A stretch of 64,000 bases of DNA, taken from the NCBI GenBank assembly GCA_905221605.1, contig CAJNDS010002376.1, positions 55,001-119,000 on the forward strand, in the 5' to 3' direction. Made by a program: the position numbers and the translations under genes. Positions 1 to 12,730 of the stretch are shown here, piece after piece (position 1 is the stretch's first letter; each line of letters starts with the position of its first letter). This DNA comes from Symbiodinium natans. Lineage: Eukaryota; Sar; Dinophyceae; Suessiales; Symbiodiniaceae. Under the pieces are notes generated by a model, which worked only from the letters and a program-made list of their open reading frames with translations, was not told the origin of the DNA and ran no database searches.

Positions 1-2890
1 ACATTGGACACATGGCGCGCGCGAAACCCGGAAAAACCTCACATTTCTCTTGCAGGCGTCGCAATTCCAGGTGTCGAAAACACTGAAAACTGAGGGCGAT
101 TTTCTCGCGAGTATGCAATTTCACTCGGAGCCTGATGCTTTTCTGGGGGGGGGGGGCTAGTTTGCAGCTTCGCACACACTTATTGCTTGAGATCGTGCTT
201 TGGGATTTCAGGTTTACGGCTCGTGGGATTTGCGTTTTCGGGTTTAGCGCTTTGGGATCCGCCGACCCCGGCGGCGTGTTGGATGGGTTTCGGCACCCCC
301 CATCCTTGAATGCACCAAGATGTCGTTAAAAACACGGCCGTTAACAGGCACCGCTTCCAAAAACATCAACGCGCACCCACACACCCTCAGACACACCGCC
401 CTTCACCAGTGCAACCAGAAACCGGCAAAGCCCGGCATGCCTGCGGGCTCAGAGGTTCGTGCTCGGCCTCTGAATGCAAAGGACACACCAACCTTGATCA
501 ACCTTGTGCAATCCTTTAGGTATATATGTGTGTGTGTGTGTATATATATATATGCGCCATTGCACTGTGAGCTTGTGAGAGCTCAGACCCCAGCAGATGC
601 TCTCCCTGAGCTTGTCACCCCTGTGCGTCACCTCAACGTGAGCCAAATCGTGAAACATTCTGGGTCATCATACAGCGCCTATCACTGCAGGGCTCAGGCC
701 ACCACTCGAGGTGAAGCAAACTCTGAAGTGCTCACGGAGTTGACTGACCTGAGATCCGCGTCCTAGCATGTCCACACCATGTTCGCGCTCGACCTCTTTG
801 CCCAGGAGGGGCTGAGGATCCCTGAACACTGAGGCACCTGCACGCTCCCCCCAGGACTGCAGCTCAACGGGAGCTCTGTGGGGGTTCCTCGTCAAAACAG
901 CACCAACTTATCAAAGGCCCAAAGAGGCATGTTGAGCCATGCATGTTAACATGGCATGTGAAGGCAGCGAAGGCCTGCTGTATCTTCAACGTCCTCTCGC
1001 TGCAGCGGCCTCTGGGTCGGTGACCTGAACAGCACAACTCGAGCCGAGCAGAGTGCCTGACGAAAACTGATATTCCCACGCGTCTGAATCGCCAGCTGCA
1101 TTCCAGTAGGTGCCTGGACCAGCTGACGCTACGTTCCGTGGGCTTGTCCCTCCTTTTCTTTGAAGCTATATGACTGCAGGTCCACATAGGAAACAACGAT
1201 TCACAAGCACCTATCTACTTTCCAATCTAGCGTCGGAAACCATTTGCTGGACGTTACGGTCCTGATAGATCGTACAGGGCGGATTGGCATTGACGCTGTC
1301 ATTCACGATGTTATCCGAGTATGTTCGGTCTAGAAACCACGAAAAAGAATGGGACGACCTGTGCTTTTGATGATGTTCTTGGTGAAACATGCACGCCCAT
1401 GCAGCGCACCACACTCTAAAGAAAAAGCGTGGTCACCGGGGGGGGGGGGGGGAGGAGTACAACTGCCTGGGAATGTGCGGATGAAGATCTCCTCTCGAGA
1501 AAGGACTTGACAGGACATGTCCTGCGGCAGGGTGCAAGGCGCAAAGAAACATGCGCACACGCTTAGCACTCCCTTAGCACTCACTCTTAAATTTCTGGAT
1601 ATTGACTTGATGGCAGTGGCCCCCTCCTCTTCGTTGTCCTCTGTAGAGGCCTTACGACGACCTGCCACCGAGAACACACAACTAGCAACTGCAAGACAGA
1701 GTGTTTGGCTGCTTGCGCTTCAGATGCATTCAAGCATTGCCGAGCTGGCCTAGCGGCCCTGTGCAAACCGGAGGCATGGACAGGAGGCTCGAGTTCTCGC
1801 ATTGCAGGCTGTCCACGTCACCACAGAGCTGACCAAGGCAGATGGCACACGGCACAAGAGCTTAAAACTTCAAAATTGCGAAGCATGGAGCTTGCTCTGA
1901 GAAGAGCAAAGGGCCACGCCTGGTTTGGAGGCTGCCCATGAACTTTCACCTTGCGCCAGCTGCCGCTCCAAGTTCGATCATTCTTAAACGCCTACAGCAG
2001 AAACAGCAACCAAAGGAACGTGGAGGCAATCTTGGACAAAGCGAACCCAGCGCCTGTGGCCCCGAGGCCTTCGGAGACTTGGGATCCTCCTTGGACATGC
2101 CCTTAGAGAGCATCTTCTTAGAGCGCATGGACTTTTTTGGCCTTTGGCCCTTCGCACAAATTCTTGTCTGGGGTATGCACTGCTGGCGCGCCTGGATAAG
2201 GCATAGCTTCTACACAGGCTTTGAACCAGCAAGTGAAGAGTTCCTTCCAGCTGCTGGCAACCAATGGGGGAGGCTGTCTGCACTGGGTTGGGTGAAGTAG
2301 CTCTTTGCCTCAAAACACAAACGACAGTTGCGCTTCACCTTTCTTGAATGTCAAAAATTGTGATTATCTCTACGAACATCAAACTGGAGCCGTGAAAGTC
2401 GCAGCGATGGGCACCGAATCAACGCTGCAGGGCCTAGCGAAACAACAAGCTAAGTGCTACTTGGTCACAGGTTCTCTCATTTATGAGTAGCTGTATGAGT
2501 AGCTGAGTAGCCCTTGTTCGGGTTGGTCCTAAACCAAACTATCCTCACAGGCACAATCAAATTGCTGGAGTTGCTTCTGGCGAGGACCAGGATGTTCAAG
2601 ACATGGCTTAACTCACAGCTCCATCGACTGCTGTGGAAATTTTACACGCAGCTGGACTCGTCAACAGGTGGTGGATCAGTGGTGTTGTCCAACATGGCTG
2701 CCAGCGTACGCCCAAGAATATTCAGTGACCTTATGAGGGGTACAACGATCCCAATGCACATCATGTAGCAATGTGTAAAAAGTCTGTTTAGTTGTCACCC
2801 TCCCAAATAGCCACCGCGCATTCGGGACACGAAACACGACAGGGTTGCGGACATCTCATGATGCTGAGGACATGGCAGTGGCAGGGTTGC
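1..2890. other. No assignable gene; scattered simple repeats
   Basis: I see no gene here that I can name. There is a 12-base G run at 145-156, a TA/TG microsatellite at 521-553 and a 15-base G run at 1438-1452. Short minus-strand stretches near 1211-1330 and 1600-1680 have protein-like composition and would fit the minus-strand orientation of the neighbouring genes, but none shows a family motif. Confidence 0.5.
521..553. repeat. TA/TG dinucleotide microsatellite
   Basis: A run of TATATA, then (TG)n, then (TA)n occupies these bases. It is a simple repeat with no coding meaning; the small frames that read through it have no other support. Confidence 0.9.
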
Positions 2891-2891
2891 C

Positions 2892-5191
2892 TCATTCCAT
2901 CGCAGCATCAGCCTGCCTGGCAAGAAATAGGTCTCCGAAGAGGTGTGGGCTGTCGGCTATCACAGAGCCCATGTTGCATGCATTACTTGGCTCAGCCAAG
3001 CCACTCGTCGCATCGAAATCTGCGTTTCGGAGCGCAGTCATTAGGCGGGCAAGGCTGGGAAAGGTCGTCACATAGGGCCTGCAGATCACGTCATTGAGCA
3101 AGGATGCGGCCCGTACATGTATTTGGTAACACAGCCCTGCCAGCGAACGAAGTCGGTCAGGTCGTACAGCCTCAGCAAAAGGCCCGAACAGCCAGGACGA
3201 GAACAGAAGCAGCAATCAAAGAAAGCGTTATCACTTGACGGCTAGGGGCGAGAGAATATGTGCCACTGTAGAGTTCTCGCCAAACCAGGGCCAGTTCAAG
3301 GACACGTTGGACGCCACAGGCAAAGCTACAGAGGAGCCCTCCTCTCGAGCCTGCCACCATCCAAAATCGGTGTACTCCAACATTCCTCGCAAAGTGGCAG
3401 CCCAACTTTTGCGCAGCTTAGGTCCACAAGCGCTTTAACAGTGTGGGAATCTTAACCTGTGGGCATGAGAAACGCACATGCCGCAGCCATCCATGCCCAC
3501 CCAGGCATCTATTCATCTCAAAGACCTGACAGGAACCAATTGAAACCATCTGAAACAGTCTGAAACCCTTTTAAAGCCATTGCATGTGAGACTCTCTTGA
3601 TGATCGACACCACCCAGGCGCGGTCAGGCAGAAAGGTCGGAACGCCAATGGCATAGAGCTCACTAAACAAAAGCATTCCCATGTCCCATGGAAAGTAGAC
3701 AGCGGCCCGGAATCGGCGGAGCTCGTGGTAGCTGAAAGGACGAGCTATACCAGCAACTGTCTCTGATGCATCGCGACTGAGGCCAAGGAACACCTGAAGG
3801 CTGCTTTTTCGAATGCAGAGCCTTTCTTCAGGCTGAAGCTTAGAGTAGGGAACCGTAGTAACACCCTTATGTTCCAGCTTGACTTCTTCCACTTAAACCC
3901 CTCTCTGACTCCGATGACATGCAAGAAAACGATGCTGGTGCTGCCTCGGAGCCAAGCGCAGTGAAGTGCTGGGCCTAAGCAAGTCCTCAGCGAAGGCTTC
4001 CATCAGCCGCACCATGGCGCCGGCACCGTCCCGAGCCCAACCAGCCATCCTCCCCAGCAAGACTCGAGGATTTTGCGTGTCAGGGTCGTAAGTGGAAGTC
4101 GCACTTCCTCCCCTTCCTCTCAAGGCATACAGCGAGTGAGGTCGCAAGCACTGAGGTCGCTGTCCCGTCTGACGCTGCACCTGCTGCGCGAGGAACTCCG
4201 AGTACGCCACAAGGCTGGAACGTCTCGGATTGGAGACCTGTACTTCTCGCAACTGCACGAGCAGGAGGTGCCGAAAGCTGTTGGGCGTGGCACCGACAAG
4301 CGGGAAGGCTTGATACAACAGCATGGGCTGCATAGTGAGGCTACGCAAGAAAGAGCACAAGGCCATCGGTTGCGCACAAAGAAAGAGATCTGGCTGCATG
4401 CCAGGATCCTTCAATCCTGCAGATAGCAAGTTCAGCAGCTGATGCGGCTCCCAAGCCGGCCGATACATCTGTTGGACAAGAAGCCGCACGGCATCGTCAA
4501 TGTACCGATTGCTTGCACAGTGGCCGAAGGACTCACACATGATCTCTGGAAAGGGATAAGTGGTGCCCAGCACCGTGGAGTCCAATGACAAGCCTACCCG
4601 AGCAAAGCACTCCTCGACCATGGACAGAGGTTCCATGTTGCTGCCCATGTGAGAGCCAACAACAGTCAGCTGAAAGTGGCGCGAGGTCTTCACAGCATGC
4701 AGGGGAGAAGGCTCATTTTGTGGGAAATCTTTGAGCTGTTGGAGCACACGTTCTGATGCCGGCGTCGGTGCGTCAATTTTGTAAGGAACCAAACCATGCA
4801 AGAGACGAAGTTTCGGGACGCCAAGTGCAGGGCACGCTGATGCAGGCAAGCCTGACTCACTGCAACCAGCCCACTGATCCTGAACCAGTCTCACATCAAG
4901 CAGCTGTAGGGGCCAGCGTGAGCTCTGGGAGAACTCTAAAGGACCCCAGCTCTCTCGGGTGTCCATGGTCACGAGGGAACCACGGGTAATGCGCTGCAAG
5001 CATCGTAAAACGCCAAACGAAGACGCTGAAGACGCTGAAGATGCTGAAGATGCCGAAGGCGCAGAGACGTCGAAGCAGCGCCAGAAGTTTGCAGTCATGA
5101 TTCCATACAAGCAGGATGTCTCGGATGTCTCGGATGTCTCGGAGGACCCGGCAGTCCTTGCAAACCGGCCAGTCCTTGGGGACCATCCCAC
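2892..5191 (-). CDS. Glycosyltransferase-like protein, multi-exon
   Basis: The largest exon lies in a 432-codon open stretch at 3893-5191. A second exon is at about 3540-3860, and further exons probably reach down to about 2892. The first exon carries a GT-B-like sequence: a VGSHMGSNMEPLS segment, then DLFLCAQPMALC and MLLYQAFPLVG, ending in VAYSEFLAQQ. The second carries FSYHELRRFRAAVYFPWDMG followed by a loop with SELYAIGVPTFLPDRAW, the kind of E...P acceptor/donor loop seen in protist glycosyltransferases. The stretch YVTTFPSLARLMTAL near 3040 suits the C-terminal helix of such proteins. The family call is my inference from these motifs. The 5' end is uncertain, and low-complexity SET and SAS repeats (5021-5140) lie in the upstream part of the frame. 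The next gene is on the same strand. Confidence 0.5.
5021..5059. repeat. 9-bp tandem repeat, unit AGACGCTGA
   Basis: Four imperfect copies of a 9-base unit. Read on the minus strand they give an S-A-S tripeptide repeat inside the upstream end of the glycosyltransferase-like frame. A second 9-base repeat, GGATGTCTC in three copies at 5114-5140, gives S-E-T repeats in the same frame. Both keep the reading frame open. Confidence 0.85.
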
Positions 5192-5199
5192 ATCAGTTT

Positions 5200-6700
5200 A
5201 CTCCCCTCTAGAGACTTCATTTGGGAAACTGACAAAAAAGAATGCGGTCAGTCTTGCAGTGCCGATACACTAGTTCCTACATTGAGGCCTATGCCGAGAC
5301 ATTCAAAAAACCTCTGAATCATGCTCACCAGATCTCTTTCTCAATCCTATCACATCCCGCCACGCGCTGTATTGTGTTGATCAGGAGCTCAGACACGTGA
5401 TTTTGTTTCAGATTCGTTTAGGCACTGAGCAAAGCATAAGAACGACGAGGGAATGGAAGCTTGGGGGGTCGGAGGCACTCAGTATCAACACGGGTGGACA
5501 TGCTCAACAAGGGGAGTGAGGAAAAAAAACAACTTTGTCGCGCCCATGCTCTCGGATTCATGCCCCTTGTCTTCTCACCCTCCAACATCTTACCCTTTGT
5601 CGAAGACTGGCAACTGTTCAACTGCGCCTGGCAAGATTCTGCCAAAGACTCAGGTGTGCCGACAGCTCTTGCCGTGCCCTCAGCAGCGCCAAAGGCGTCC
5701 AAATCTGCAGAACTCGCCGCACCACTGGGAGCAGCGAGGACGGCAGCGTCACGCCTGTGGCAGGGCCATTGAAGAGAAAGGAGCAAGAAGTGCCAAGACG
5801 TGCCAAGAAGCAAAGGTTCGGATGCCAGAAGTGCCTGCCAGGTCGAGATGGTCATGAGTGAGCTGGTGCAGCTCATTCCACAGAGCACCAGAAACCTGCA
5901 GAGGTAGGGCTGCGAGCAGCCGACCACTCAAACAGCTGACATTAGCGATGCCCGAGTCTGTCTCAGGAGAAATGACAAAAAAAACGCACTAGGACTTCTG
6001 ATTCTAAGCCTCGCAATCCAAGTACTCGGCGACGATGTTCATCGAATGTACATCTTGCTGTCTTTGACGACATGGGCGAATGACACAGAGAGGAGCGCTT
6101 GTGAAGTTACGCGTTGTACCGCCTCCTGAAGCTAAACATCATCCACTGATTCCATCCCATCTACCACACCCCGGCCCTGTGAGCAGTGGGCTGCGGAACG
6201 ACTCACAATTCACATTCAGCGGCAGACGCATGCAGTGTCTTGTGCAAGGCTGCAGGCATTGATAGATTGCTTCACAAGTCTGAGCCGCTCTGAAAGCAAT
6301 GGAGCATGACTGAAGCATGCGAGCTATTACTCTGCTCCAAACATCGGGTTGCCATGCTCGTCGTCTGGTACCAGCTTCAGCGGGATGTCACGGGCAAGGG
6401 GCATTCCAACCCAGTTCAGCCGAGAATGCTCCTCGAGACAGCGCAAAACAACGTTTGAAAGCACACAGATAACACAGAATCATCCTCTTTACATCCATGA
6501 ACCAACACCTCTCATCGCACCGTGACCCATCCAAGTCTTCTCCTGCTGACAACTAAAGGCTGCTGTCCTTGCCATGCTTTAAGCGCAGTGACACAGGCAG
6601 GCGCATGTCGTCTTCCCGGCTGGGTGGGTCGACTTCCTGGCCAAAGACCTTCGACGTTATCGACGTTAAGAAAATGCTTCACCCGGCAGTTGGAACTGTC
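5200..6700. other. Spacer with no firm gene
   Basis: The stretch lies between two minus-strand genes. A 169-codon minus frame at 5418-5927 is alanine- and serine-rich, and an opposite plus frame ends in a basic segment. Neither carries a domain I know. A 139-codon minus frame at 6512-6931 overlaps the last recognised exon of the DUF3431 gene, so the 3' end of that gene probably lies near 6500-6700. Confidence 0.4.
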
Positions 6701-6759
6701 ACTTTCTGCATGGAAATTCGCGCAAGCTCCCCGAATCTCCCCGATCACTAGGCGCAAGG

Positions 6760-7922
6760 CTACATGCCAGAGGAATTCGAAGCCGTAGCACTGCGTACTC
6801 CGCTTTGTGCCCTCCACACCACATAGGTCAACGTCTCTGGATCCATCGACCAAGCTTAACATTCGACCATAGAAGTCCTGAAAGGGACAGGACAAAGTGG
6901 CCTGTGACGTTTTGCATCCCCCCCAAAGCATTACCTTACGTTTTCCTGAGGTTTATGTTTGATCTACCGTGCCATATCCGCTATCTTGGACATCACGGGT
7001 CCAGGCTGCGCTGGTGGACCGTCTCCCGGGACACCGCAAACTGGGCGCAGCAATAAGGCCCTGCCAAGGGCACTATGCAGGGGTGGTGCAGGGTCCTGAA
7101 GAGAGCCCAATAGGGAACGGGGGAGAAAAAAAAAAGGCAAATCAGTTGCAGAATTGCAGCCTACAAGAGCCGTGAGGTTCTCGCCAAAGATCTCTTCATG
7201 GACAGCTTGCAGGCACGGGGTCAGCGTTCGTACATGGCGAGGACCATTCAAAGGAAGAAACCCCACGTCATAGGTGCCGGCTGCAATGCTCCTGACAAGC
7301 ATCAAGATCACAAGCCCTTGAAGCATCCGTGACTAGTTCAGCTGCAGCTGTTCACTGCCTGAGCACGAGGTCCAAGAAGTCCATGTGCAAGTGATCCATC
7401 GGGTCACTCTGAAGGAAGATTGTAAAGTCAGCAAGGCGATCATGGTAGTTCGCCAGGATGTGGGTCAAGTACGCCGAGCACTCATCACCACGTGCCGCTC
7501 CTACGGAGAAGCTCCAAGCCCACAAGCGAGCTGCCCAAACACGTAGGTTTCTTACAAGAAAAGGAAGAAAGCTGTTGAGCCACTGAGTAAAAAGAGTCGT
7601 ACATACTGCCTCAAAAAAGGCCCAGCCTATGTCCGGCCGCGAGACCACACGCACCGCTTGAAACTTCCCAGCTGCAACGGACCCCGGGTCCGTCGAGGTG
7701 CCGCACTTCTCGTAAATGAAAAGCCTGACCGAAACAAACAATGAAGAAGCACTTGAGAAGGTAGAATCATCGAACTGAATGGCAAACTGAAGCTAATACG
7801 ACGCTGAACAAAGCCGAATAAAGAGATAAACGCAACCCAGCCTGGAGCTTGGAGGAACGCGCTGCAGCTTGGTCTGCAACCAGTCCAGAGGCTCCTTGCA
7901 GTGAGCCACCACAAAGTCCAGC
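6760..7922 (-). CDS. DUF3431 family protein, five exons visible
   Basis: Five exons can be traced on the minus strand: 7922-7842, 7724-about 7628, 7500-7359, 7280-7161 and 6877-about 6760. All start after AG, and introns begin at AG|G sites. The first reads LDFVVAHCKEPLDWL, the second RLFIYEKCG, and the third DECSAYLTHILANYHDRLAD followed by FLQSDPMDH. The fourth reads TYDVGFLPLNG and the fifth DFYGRMLSL up to FEFLWHVAL. This order (V-A-H/W-L, Y-E-K, E-Y-L-H-I..N-Y..L-A-D, F-L-Q-x-D-P, then W-H) is the signature of DUF3431 (Pfam PF11913), a eukaryotic family of unknown reaction whose members resemble glycosyltransferases. A glycosyltransferase-like gene lies next door in the same orientation. 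The exon order and motif set make the family call firm; the start codon is not located. Confidence 0.75.
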
Positions 7923-8056
7923 CTGCGGAACAAGGACGATGTTCCACGACCGAACGATTTCCCGGTGCTCGGGCAACCCTTCTTGCGTGCTGCACAGCAT
8001 GTTGCAAAGCAGCAGACCCAACTATTCACATACTGAGCAGGGAGTTCCCCGCAGCC

Positions 8057-8902
8057 TTAGGCCTTAGTGCGGATTCGGGCACTGCGGTCCTTGCCGAGCT
8101 CCCAGCCGGGCTGTCCCAACATGCCGTGCTCAACGTACTTGGCTCCGACATGACGGTTCCTGTCCGACGGTCTCACACACACACACACACACTCACACAC
8201 ACCGCGACTGTCGAGAGAGAGAGAGAGAGGCTTTTCAATGCAAACGGGGAAATGGGGAAAATGTTCACCAATCTCTGGTGCACCTTGTGTGGGGGCTCTT
8301 ACGTAGAAGAAAGACCAAATCATTGGTTTGAACCCTGGCCTGGCAGCACAGTGGCGCACGGCGCCTGGCCGCCAGAGAGCACCGCTGCCACGGCACGTGG
8401 AACCGCATCCCCCAACAGGTCCTGCGCCACCTTGCACACGCCATCGTGAGTGGAAGGATGCTGAAAGGATGAACAGACTCCAAACATATCCAAGCGGAGC
8501 ACCTGAACCCTCTTCAAGGCTTTGCGCAGCGGCCAGGCCGACGGTGCCGAGGCCATCAGATGCTGTTGGAAAGGCGAGGCCTGGCGCCCAACCGTTTTCA
8601 CATCCCGACTTGGGGTAGCGGTTAGCTTTGCCTGGATTCCATGCCTCCTTGGCAAGCCGCAGACCCACATCATGAAACGCCCGTCCTGCGAAAGTCGATC
8701 CAGGCAACGTAGAAAGTTGTAATGTTGCATTTGGAAGCACCGGCCCGCCTTCTTCGGAGATGGCCTGGACAAAGTCGTGCATCACGTCGTCACTCGGGCT
8801 CCGGAGAAGCGCGAAGCCTCTGTCCAAATCATGCCACGGCGGAGCCTGAAGCTGGACCTCGCTCACAAGCCTCAGCTTTGCAAGTTCGACCCCCCATTTC
8901 AA
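8057..8902 (-). CDS. Possible upstream exons, product unknown
   Basis: Two overlapping minus frames are protein-like. One opens at 8902 and stays open for 281 codons. The other (8320-8772) has a segment reading LRCLDRLSQDGRFMMWVCG and a later segment VLRLDMFGVCSSFQHPS. I cannot say which frame is used or whether introns separate them. They could be 5' exons of the DUF3431 gene just downstream or a separate gene on the same strand. The part below about 8330 runs into a CA/GA microsatellite and is probably non-coding. Confidence 0.3.
   Translation of the reverse strand: MKWGVELAKLRLVSEVQLQAPPWHDLDRGFALLRSPSDDVMHDFVQAISEEGGPVLPNATLQLSTLPGSTFAGRAFHDVGLRLAKEAWNPGKANRYPKSGCENGWAPGLAFPTASDGLGTVGLAAAQSLEEGSGAPLGYVWSLFILSASFHSRWRVQGGAGPVGGCGSTCRGSGALWRPGAVRHCAARPGFKPMIWSFFYVRAPTQGAPEIGEHFPHFPVCIEKPLSLSLDSRGVCECVCVCVRPSDRNRHVGAKYVEHGMLGQPGWELGKDRSARIRTKA
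8174..8230. repeat. CA and GA microsatellites
   Basis: A (CA)n tract at 8174-8202 is followed within ten bases by a (GA)n tract ending at 8230. The tracts lie in the spacer or intron between the DUF3431 exons and the upstream minus-strand frames. Confidence 0.9.
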
Positions 8903-11461
8903 AGGATGAACAAAGCTTCCTCACAGCAACGATTGTTACCTGCACGATAATTACTACGCAAACATGCAGCGCAAAGCTTACGGAGGTTCTATCGCGCAAG
9001 TACAGCCGTCTGTGAGAGTACGTTGCTGCAGTGAATTGCAGGGCGGCGCAGAAAGAGAGACGATGCATCGCACGTTGTGAGGCATCTGAGACGGCATGGC
9101 CCGATCTGCATCCGAACCACCTCCACATGCGTCGAGCTCGCATAGCAGCAAACTGGTTGTACGCAACAAATTTCGTGCAGCTGGCAGTTTGCCACGCAAA
9201 ACAAGTCAAGTGGCCTATCTGCTCTATTTTGCAGCTGGCGTTACCATCTATCGATGATGCCGCCGCGCACTTATTCTAGCTCGCTGTTTCGGGACGGTGA
9301 AGCGTCACCTCGTGCTGCGCCGAGGCTAGGCCAATGCGGCACGAACCGCGGCGTCCTGGTCGGTTTGCCAAGAATGCGGGCTGAGCACGTCAGTCCTTCT
9401 GTCTTTTTCACCTGGTTCAACTGACAGTGCGAAGCGGCGCCAAACATCCATGTGGCGACTCGGCGCACAAAGCTGCTAAGCGGTTCCGTGGTGAACAAGC
9501 GAGGAGCTGCGCCAGTGTCTCACACGAATGGTATCGCCGTGCTCTGAGTGCAAGCTGTGACCAGATGGCTCTCTGGCTGGCAACCCTCTCAAGTCCAACT
9601 CATGCTCTCCCGACGACTCTGCCAGAGGATGTCATGCTGGTCCCAGCAGCACCACCACCGGCCGAGCTCGACAGGAAAGCCTCTCGGACCTCCTGCTGCT
9701 TGACGATACCCGGTCTCTCTTTAGCACAGCAGCCACAGTTTTACTTTGGAGCGTACCCAGCTGGATGCGAGTTCACGCCCATTTGCTTGGAATCGCCCTA
9801 GCTTTGCAGTAGCCGACCTCGCCCACCGCCCGCCGCGACGCATTGCTTTGCAGTCACTCAGGCAGCTAGGTGTGTGTGTGTGTGTGATACGTGTTACCGT
9901 GTTACTATGTTGCTCTGTTGTCGAGGGGCAAAGGGAGAGGCAGGGTGACGGTGAGGCGGAGACAATTAGCGAGACAGACACGGGAGAAACAAAGCAGCAG
10001 AAAACAGACCGAGAAGCAAAAACATGGGCAGAAGGCTCTCAGTTCTGACTTCAGAGAGGAGCGCGAAGAGAGACATGTGACGCCTATCGACTACTTGTAA
10101 CGAGCGAAACACAACACGCTCTCCGTGCTACCGATGGCAATTAACAGCTGCAGCCAATCCGTTCCTTCGAGCAGCAGCAGGGCAAGAATGAGCGGGTTCG
10201 GGCAGTCGGCATCCACCAGGCCCTGTTTGTAATCCTCCAGGGCTTCCGCCGCTTCCGCTTGTTAAAACCGAGCACGAATCTTGCGCATCGAAATTGGGAG
10301 GGGATATCGAGTCATGGGGATGTGGTGTCCTGGTGAAGCCGCATCAAGAAGAATGCCTGTGCCAGGAATTTTGAATTAACGTTAACGCTCAAGCAACATA
10401 GTGACGAAAGTTTATAAGCCTCCAGCAAAGGTGGTCGTCCTCCGGCATTATAATGGCTGTCCAGCTTTCTTTGGAATCCAGCGATTGAGAAGATGTACTC
10501 CTGGGCCAGCGACAGCCCCCAAAACAGTGCTGCAAATCCCCAAGCTAAGCCACTTCGGAGCCGTGAGCTTGAAAGAAGGACTGAGGCGGTCAAGCATCGG
10601 GACAACTTGGTGCTGCATTGGGGTCCGTTTGACTGTACCTGATCATCGCACATGGCCCCAGAGAAGCATGTCGGGTTTGGTATTGATCGACAGGAAAAAA
10701 ACTGCTTATGCTTTGCTCCAGCTGGCTCACACCAGCCGAATTGAATCTCGGAGAAGCAGCTCATGCATTGTATGCCTCGCCATAGATCCACCAGAAGCAA
10801 AGAACCTGAAGCTGCTTCTCAATTCGCAGATGAGCAGAGACTTGAATCAGATTGAATGAGCACACACGTGCACGTCGCATCGGCTGGCTCGAGACAGTGG
10901 CAAACACGATCCCAAGGCGTCGTTCTTCGGCTTGTCCTATTCTCCACAAAACTTCGACCGAGAAGCATGTCCACCTCCACGACATGATGGGAGGCGCCCA
11001 TGCTTCAAAGAAACACCGGCAGGTGCACACCACCGGCAGATAACTGTCACAGGTTGGCCCGAAGAGTGCGTAAGTTATGACTTGCCTTCTGGCATTTCTA
11101 TGAGAGAGCAATGTAGGAGAGCGAGGGCGCTTGAGGTCTGAACAACTAGGAACTCCCGTAAGATAAGGCTGCAATGTTGTGAATTCACTGACTGAACAGC
11201 CGGTGGTTGCAGATGGGGGCATGAGGCATGTTTGAGAAACCAGCTAACCCAGCAACTGTTTGCTGCCACTCAGACGCAATCAGGCGCAGCTTCCATGCAA
11301 CATGCTTTTTCGTCAGCCGGCTGTCAGGACGCGCCAGGCCTCCTCCATCGTTAGAGCCTGCGCTTGCATGTTACACGTTTTCCAAAATCCCAGCCGAGTG
11401 AAAAACTGTATGAAACGAATTATCTTACTTCGAACATCCCCACCTTCTCTGGCTAGAGATA
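8903..11461. other. Spacer with weak exon-like patches
   Basis: No family is recognisable. A 124-codon plus frame (9427-9801) and minus frames at 10312-10800 and 10761-11222 have mixed composition without motifs. A (TG)n tract lies at 9869-9887. Exons of an unrecognised minus-strand gene may be present, but I cannot support one. Confidence 0.4.
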
Positions 11462-11862
11462 TTCTGGGGTTGGGCATTCTAGGAACACTCTGGGGTTAGG
11501 TACTCCAGGAACACTGTGGCATTATGCACTCCAGGGAGTTTCTGGGGTTGGGCACTTCAGGGGGTCTCTGGGGTTGGGCACTCCAGGGAGTCTCTTGGGC
11601 ACTCTAGCAAGTCTGACTCCAATCTGGGGTTGGGCACTCCAGGAGACTCTGGGGTTGGGCACTCCGGCAGTGTCTTGGGCACTGCAGAAAGTCTCTGGGT
11701 TGGGCACTCCAAGACTCTGGGGTTGGGCACTCCAGAGAGGTCTCTGAAGTTGGGCACTCCAGGGAGACACTGGGGTTGGGCAGCGAGTCTCTGGGGTTGG
11801 GCACTCCAGAGAGGTCTCTGGGGCTGGGCACTCCAGGGAGTCTCTAGGGGTAGACCGGGCGA
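11462..11862. repeat. Minisatellite, unit about 25-30 bp
   Basis: About fourteen degenerate copies of a unit built on CTGGGGTTGGGCACTCCAGG run through this stretch, with unit lengths varying as internal bases drop out. Because the phase drifts, all frames stay partly open, giving accidental peptides such as SAQPQ and ECPTPE repeats on the minus strand. I treat it as non-coding. Confidence 0.85.
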
Positions 11863-12730
11863 GGAGAAGAGCTCCGGGCGAGGAGAAAATTGAGTTCAAA
11901 ATCTAACAACCCCACATGGAAGGTGGGGAACAAATACCGTACATTGCAGCGCACGGGGTGCAGCCCTGGTCCCGGACGTGCGCTTTGCCACGTGTGATGT
12001 GTTCGCTCCTCGTCCTGCCAGCTCAACTTCATTAACCGGATCACCTCGTCCCGCTGCATGGCTTTCCTTAGCTGTACATGAAATCACATGAATCGAATCG
12101 CTACCACCCCAGAGTGAATCAATCGTTCGATTCATCGAAGTTCAAGAAACCAGATTATTCAGTTCTCTGTTCCGAACCCCTTCAAGCCTTCAAGGTCTGA
12201 GGCTGCTCTTAGCACAACAATAAGTTGCATCAAGGGGTGGGCAGGGGAGCAGCTGTCAAAAGTGAGCGGAAAGTTGGTGCGGGTGTCAGAATCCTCTTGC
12301 GGCTTTGCAGGAAGCGAGAGAAATCGGAGCCCAGCAAGTCTGTCACGATTTGAAGCACGGGGTAGCCCGGGACCTTGCAGCAACGATGCGAATGATCGAT
12401 TATCCGCCAACCCCCTCTTGGGACGGTGCCCAGTGATCTGAACAGAGTCTGGAAAGACCTCCAGTGCATCCCCAACCCTTGGGGTCCAAGCTGATGCCAT
12501 TGGGTTGAGGCTCGCAACCCAAGGGTGGAGGGCAGGAGGGGGCAGGGAGGGCGGGGAGAGCGGGAACGGGTTGGGCATTGCTGAGAGCAACTGAGGGCAG
12601 AGTCTTCAAAGGGCTCCAGTGCATCCCCAACCGCTTCCGGTGGAAGACGCCATCTGTGGGGCTCGGCACTGGCGGTAGCCATTGAGTAAGATTGTATAAT
12701 TGTCTTCTGACGACTTCAGGTATTCGTACG
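11863..12730. other. Spacer downstream of the ZW10-like gene, with a short duplication
   Basis: The segment beginning CAGTGCATCCCCAACC occurs at about 12459 and again at about 12618, with similar flanks. This indicates an internal duplication of roughly 160 bp. It lies just 3' of the ZW10-like gene. The 143-codon minus frame across it (12159-12590) is probably incidental. Confidence 0.4.

Noticed and set aside
8290-8400. Possible tRNA on the minus strand, from a GGTTCAAACC string
   Set aside because: The bases on both sides of the string do not form a five-pair T stem, and no acceptor stem, D arm or A-box can be placed at the right distance.
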